Source: an uncultured Rhodospirillaceae bacterium (lineage in GTDB: Bacteria > Pseudomonadota > Alphaproteobacteria > Rhodospirillales > Rhodospirillaceae). Taken from it: DNA of 64,000 bases. The notes beneath the pieces were generated by a model that saw only the letters and a list, made by a program, of their open reading frames with translations, did no database searches and was not told the origin of the DNA. Positions 61,513 to 64,000 of this stretch are shown here, piece after piece. Each line of letters opens with the position of its first letter. Positions within the stretch are counted from its first letter, which is position 1. Position numbers and translations under genes: made by a program. Where the stretch lies: assembly GCA_943787205.1 (NCBI GenBank), contig CALSLN010000006.1:78169-142168 (forward strand). Direction: 5' to 3'.

Positions 61513-62451
61513 CTAGACCAATGCAGACCCAACTGGTTGGTGGAACTCTTCAATACCGTCAGGGTCTTGGTGAATAATAACGTCAGCACCAGGATAATCC
61601 GCCATGAGCGCCATTTCGACCTCATCTGCAATCCGGTGCGCCTCGATAAGAGACAGCTCAGGATCCATAACCATGTGCATCTGAATAAACGTCTGTATGC
61701 CTGAAGAGCGCGTTCTCAGTTCATGGACATCCCGGACCTTCGGGTGTTTCAACGCAACAGCTTTAATCGCCTGTCTTTGCTCTTCCGGTAATTCATGATC
61801 CATGAGAACAGCAATGGATTGACGCGCGATTTTTGAGGCATTCCACAAGAGGAAGAGCGCGATACCAATAGCAAATGCAGGATCGGCCCAACCAACACCT
61901 CCATAGGTCGTTAGGACAATCGCAACGATCACGCTCAGATTCAAAAGAAGGTCACCCTTGTAGTGTAAAGAATCGGCCTCAATCGCAGTAGAGCCAGTCC
62001 GACTGACAACAAACCTTTGGAAGATCACAAGGACGAGCGTCACTAAAAGTGTAAACACCATGACACCAATTCCGAATTCTCCCTGCACCACTTGATTGTC
62101 TTTATTGATCCGAGACGCAGCTTCAAAGAGCAACAATACGGCAGACCCTGCGACAAATGCAGATTGAGCCAAACCCGACAATGGCTCTGCTTTGCCATGC
62201 CCGAATCGGTGTTCATTGTCAGCAGGCGTTAAAGCATGGCGCACAGCCCATAACGTAACCAAAGAAGAGAAAAGGTCGAGAACCGAGTCCATAAGACTCG
62301 ACAGAAGCGCGACGGAGTTGGTGATGAGAAATGCGGCCGTCTTTACGACGATCAGCATCAACGCAGTCCCAACAGCCGCATATGTGGCTACCCGCATCAA
62401 ACGAGAGGGCGGCGCATTTAAAGCGGTAGATGTAAGTGAATCGTGTGGCAT
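61513..62451 (-). CDS. Cation diffusion facilitator (FieF/YiiP-like)
   Basis: 312 residues, six membrane helices. The zinc/iron site is seen in NSVALLSSLMDSVLDLFSSLV (TM2 Asp pair) and ADSLHYKGDLLLNLSVI (TM5 His-Asp). Between TM2 and TM3, HRFGHGKAEPLSGLAQSAFV is the family signature. The C-terminal domain (KVRDVHELRTRSSGIQTFIQMHMVMDPELSLIEAH) binds regulatory metal. It exports Zn2+, Fe2+ or similar ions in exchange for protons. The start ATG at 62451 directly follows the pdxH region; pdxH stops 23 bases upstream on the same strand. Confidence 0.92.
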   Translation of the reverse strand: MPHDSLTSTALNAPPSRLMRVATYAAVGTALMLIVVKTAAFLITNSVALLSSLMDSVLDLFSSLVTLWAVRHALTPADNEHRFGHGKAEPLSGLAQSAFVAGSAVLLLFEAASRINKDNQVVQGEFGIGVMVFTLLVTLVLVIFQRFVVSRTGSTAIEADSLHYKGDLLLNLSVIVAIVLTTYGGVGWADPAFAIGIALFLLWNASKIARQSIAVLMDHELPEEQRQAIKAVALKHPKVRDVHELRTRSSGIQTFIQMHMVMDPELSLIEAHRIADEVEMALMADYPGADVIIHQDPDGIEEFHQPVGSALV

Positions 62452-62474
62452 ATTTTACGTTTCGAAAAAGAGCG

Positions 62475-63077
62475 CTACGGGTAAACGCGTTCCGTCTTCC
62501 ACCCTTCTCCTTCTCTCCAATAGATCAAGCGGTCATGCATCCGGTATGGCTTATCAAGCCAGAATTCGATCATAACAGGTGTGAGTTGAAAACCAGACCA
62601 ATGTGTTGGGCGCGGCACGTCCTGACCCTCAAACCGAGCAGTCGCATCCTTGACCCGGTCCATGAAAACGGAGCGATCGGCCATTGGCCTGGATTGATCG
62701 GCAGCCCAGGCCCCGATCTGGCTTTCTCGCGATCTCGACGCAAAATATTCGTCTGCTCGATCGGGCGCCACTTCAGTCAACGCACCCTCTACGCGAATCT
62801 GCCGTCGCAGGGATTTCCAATGAAAGCACAAAGCAGCGCGCGTATTTGCCTCAATTTGCTGACCTTTGCGGCTTTCTTTGTTGGTGTAGAACGTAAACCC
62901 CTCCGCGCTAAGGCCCTTGAGAAGAACCATACGAACCGACGGAATACCGTCTGGAGTTGCCGTCGCCAAACTCATGGCATCAGGGTCATTAATCTCGGAC
63001 TCCTGCGCGTCCTTATACCAAGCGCTAAACAAGGCCATGGGGTCGTCAACAGTCGGAATGATGTCCATCGTCGTCAT
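62475..63077 (-). CDS. pdxH: Pyridoxamine/pyridoxine 5'-phosphate oxidase
   Basis: Oxidises pyridoxine or pyridoxamine phosphate to pyridoxal phosphate with FMN and oxygen. 200 residues from the ATG at 63077. Landmarks are DPMALFSAWYKDAQESEINDPDAMSLATA, PSVRMVLLKGLSAEGFTFYTNKESRKGQQIEANTRAALCFHW (FMN-binding RMVLLKG and SRKG), RRQIRVEGALTEV, YFASRSRESQIGAWAADQS, and the C-terminal FWLDKPYRMHDRLIYWR, GWKTERVYP (Arg-x-His and terminal Arg-x-Pro). All standard catalytic segments are present. It is upstream of the cation exporter gene. Confidence 0.93.
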   Translation of the reverse strand: MTTMDIIPTVDDPMALFSAWYKDAQESEINDPDAMSLATATPDGIPSVRMVLLKGLSAEGFTFYTNKESRKGQQIEANTRAALCFHWKSLRRQIRVEGALTEVAPDRADEYFASRSRESQIGAWAADQSRPMADRSVFMDRVKDATARFEGQDVPRPTHWSGFQLTPVMIEFWLDKPYRMHDRLIYWREGEGWKTERVYP

Positions 63078-63238
63078 GATTTTTCTCTCGGGAACGGCAC
63101 CAATTAATACCCCGGTTTGATCTGCGATCACGCAGATGTCAACCTAAAGGCACCCCATCGCGCCCTTATTTTGCCACGTTTCCGGCGTGAAATACGTTCA
63201 TATAGTATTAGCCCAGACACCAGATGAATGAGGACGCT

Positions 63239-63733
63239 ATGACCCGCTCAACGCTAAAAACTGCAATGTCAGCCGGAATGATTGCTTCAACGCTTGTTCT
63301 TACAGGGTGTGCTGCTGATGGCAGTAATCAGAATGAAACCCTTGGGGCGTTACTCGGCGCGGCTGCTGGAGCCTGGGCTGGATCGTCGATCGGATCTGGC
63401 GACGGACAAGTCATCGCGACCGCCGCCGCGAACAATGCTCGGCGCTGCCATAGGAAGTCAGGTCGGACGAAGCATGGACGAACTGGACCGCATGAAGGCC
63501 CACGAAGCGCAGCAGTACCGCGTACGGTGCGCCTATCGGTGAGGCCATCGTTTGGAATAATCCGGACAGCGGCAACTATGGAAACGTGACACCCGTTCGA
63601 GACGGCTACACGAATGCTGGCCGCTACTGCCGTGAATTCCAAACAGAAGTGACCGTGGATGGTCAGCCGGAAAATGGCTATGGCACAGCTTGCCGGCAAG
63701 GAAGACGGCAGCTGGAAAATTATTAGCCAGTAA
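63239..63733 (+). pseudogene. Glycine-zipper 17-kDa surface-antigen-like lipoprotein, frameshifted
   Basis: The ATG at 63239 gives a lipoprotein signal (MIASTLVLTGCAADG, lipobox L-T-G-C). A glycine zipper follows (TLGALLGAAAGAWAGSSIGSGDG). After a frame change a second part reads TMLGAAIGSQVGRSMDELDRMKAHEAQQY, completing the zipper. Further shifts give IVWNNPDSGNYGNVTPVRDGYTNAGRYCREFQTEV and GTACRQEDGSWKII-like at the end, with stop at 63731. This is the 17-kDa antigen/OmpA-associated family of alphaproteobacterial envelope lipoproteins. About 164 codons, normal. Two to three frame changes. Regulatory role unknown. Confidence 0.72.
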
Positions 63734-63750
63734 GGTTAGGCGTCGAGCCC

Positions 63751-64000
63751 TTACCTTTCGGCAGGCTTTTCGTCTAATAGGTCTTTGATCGGCTGACCCA
63801 AAACCTGTTTTTCACTGCTCTGGGCACTGGCGATCACGTCTCCGAGACGCGAGACCGACGGTGACTTTCCGAGAAGATGAGGGGTCATCGGAACGCCATA
63901 GCCCATGAGGTGGACGATTTCGGCCACTGATGTTCTGCTGAGATCCCGTCCCAGCCGCCAAAATCGGTCGTCTCCGAATGTCGCAAACCCGCCGGCTCGG
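63751..64000 (-). CDS. C-terminal part of an unidentified protein, cut by the window edge
   Basis: One frame is open from the window edge to the TAA at 63751, about 83 codons, on the minus strand. It includes GGFATFGDDRFWRLGRDLSR, VAEIVHLMGYGVPMTPHLLG and LGQPIKDLLDEKPAER. The composition looks protein-like, with no frame break. I cannot name the family from this fragment. Confidence 0.45.
   Translation of the reverse strand, partial: RAGGFATFGDDRFWRLGRDLSRTSVAEIVHLMGYGVPMTPHLLGKSPSVSRLGDVIASAQSSEKQVLGQPIKDLLDEKPAER

Overview
The window looks like chromosomal DNA of a Gram-negative alphaproteobacterium, probably free-living and heterotrophic. Supporting signs are a GTTC-N7-GTTC LexA box of the alphaproteobacterial type, an ELM1-family protein, SoeABC sulfite dehydrogenase, several Tat- and Sec-exported enzymes, TonB and TRAP uptake genes, and an outer-membrane phospholipase. 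I see no rRNA, tRNA, CRISPR array or phage genes. The assignment rests on gene content only.

Layout. 1-6.5 kb: RidA, rhodanese, a universal-stress protein and soeABC, all on the plus strand and all broken by many frameshifts. 6.6-8.7 kb: an IS3-type element sitting between a lipoprotein whose stop codon is made by the IS end and the 3' part of a TonB gene. 9-17 kb: three overlapping glutathione transferase genes, a family-5 solute-binding protein, hydroxypyruvate isomerase-like and ELM1 genes, and pyrE followed by a TPP enzyme. 17-18 kb: a cold-shock gene, a 13-bp repeat array and a small gene with a clear promoter/palindrome. 18-25 kb: MTA/SAH nucleosidase, a cupin, and a cluster of exported enzymes (DUF1838, VOC, DUF3500, amidohydrolase, double DUF1330). 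25-29 kb: an EnvZ/OmpR-like pair facing a secreted protein with a duplicated domain. 29-33 kb: more exported proteins (second DUF1838, nitrilase-like, alpha/beta hydrolase-like, DsbA-like). 34-49 kb: DUF885 peptidase, OppA-like protein, methyltransferase, RidA, phospholipase A1, Nudix, phosphate transporter, a LexA-box radical SAM gene, cytochrome b561 and a large hybrid kinase. 49-56.5 kb: a second heavily frameshifted block (alpha/beta hydrolase-like, M14 peptidase, TonB receptor) with an intact TRAP binding protein inside it. 56.6-64 kb: double DUF1330, CpeT-like, PhzF, TPR, SRAP, universal-stress, cation efflux, pdxH and a glycine-zipper lipoprotein.

The genes suggest two related scavenging or detoxification loci (about 20-33 kb and 49-59 kb). 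They share rare families: double-DUF1330 proteins and alpha/beta hydrolases with GxHTG instead of GxSxG. The substrate cannot be read from the sequence. Soe plus rhodanese points to sulfite and sulfane-sulfur handling.

Frameshifts are frequent and uneven. They are dense in 0-6.5, 49-49.9 and 51.4-56.5 kb, single in about ten other genes, and absent from long stretches between. Many can be repaired by one base in a short homopolymer with the conserved motif restored, so sequencing or assembly error is at least as likely as real gene decay. Product calls for such genes describe the ancestral reading.
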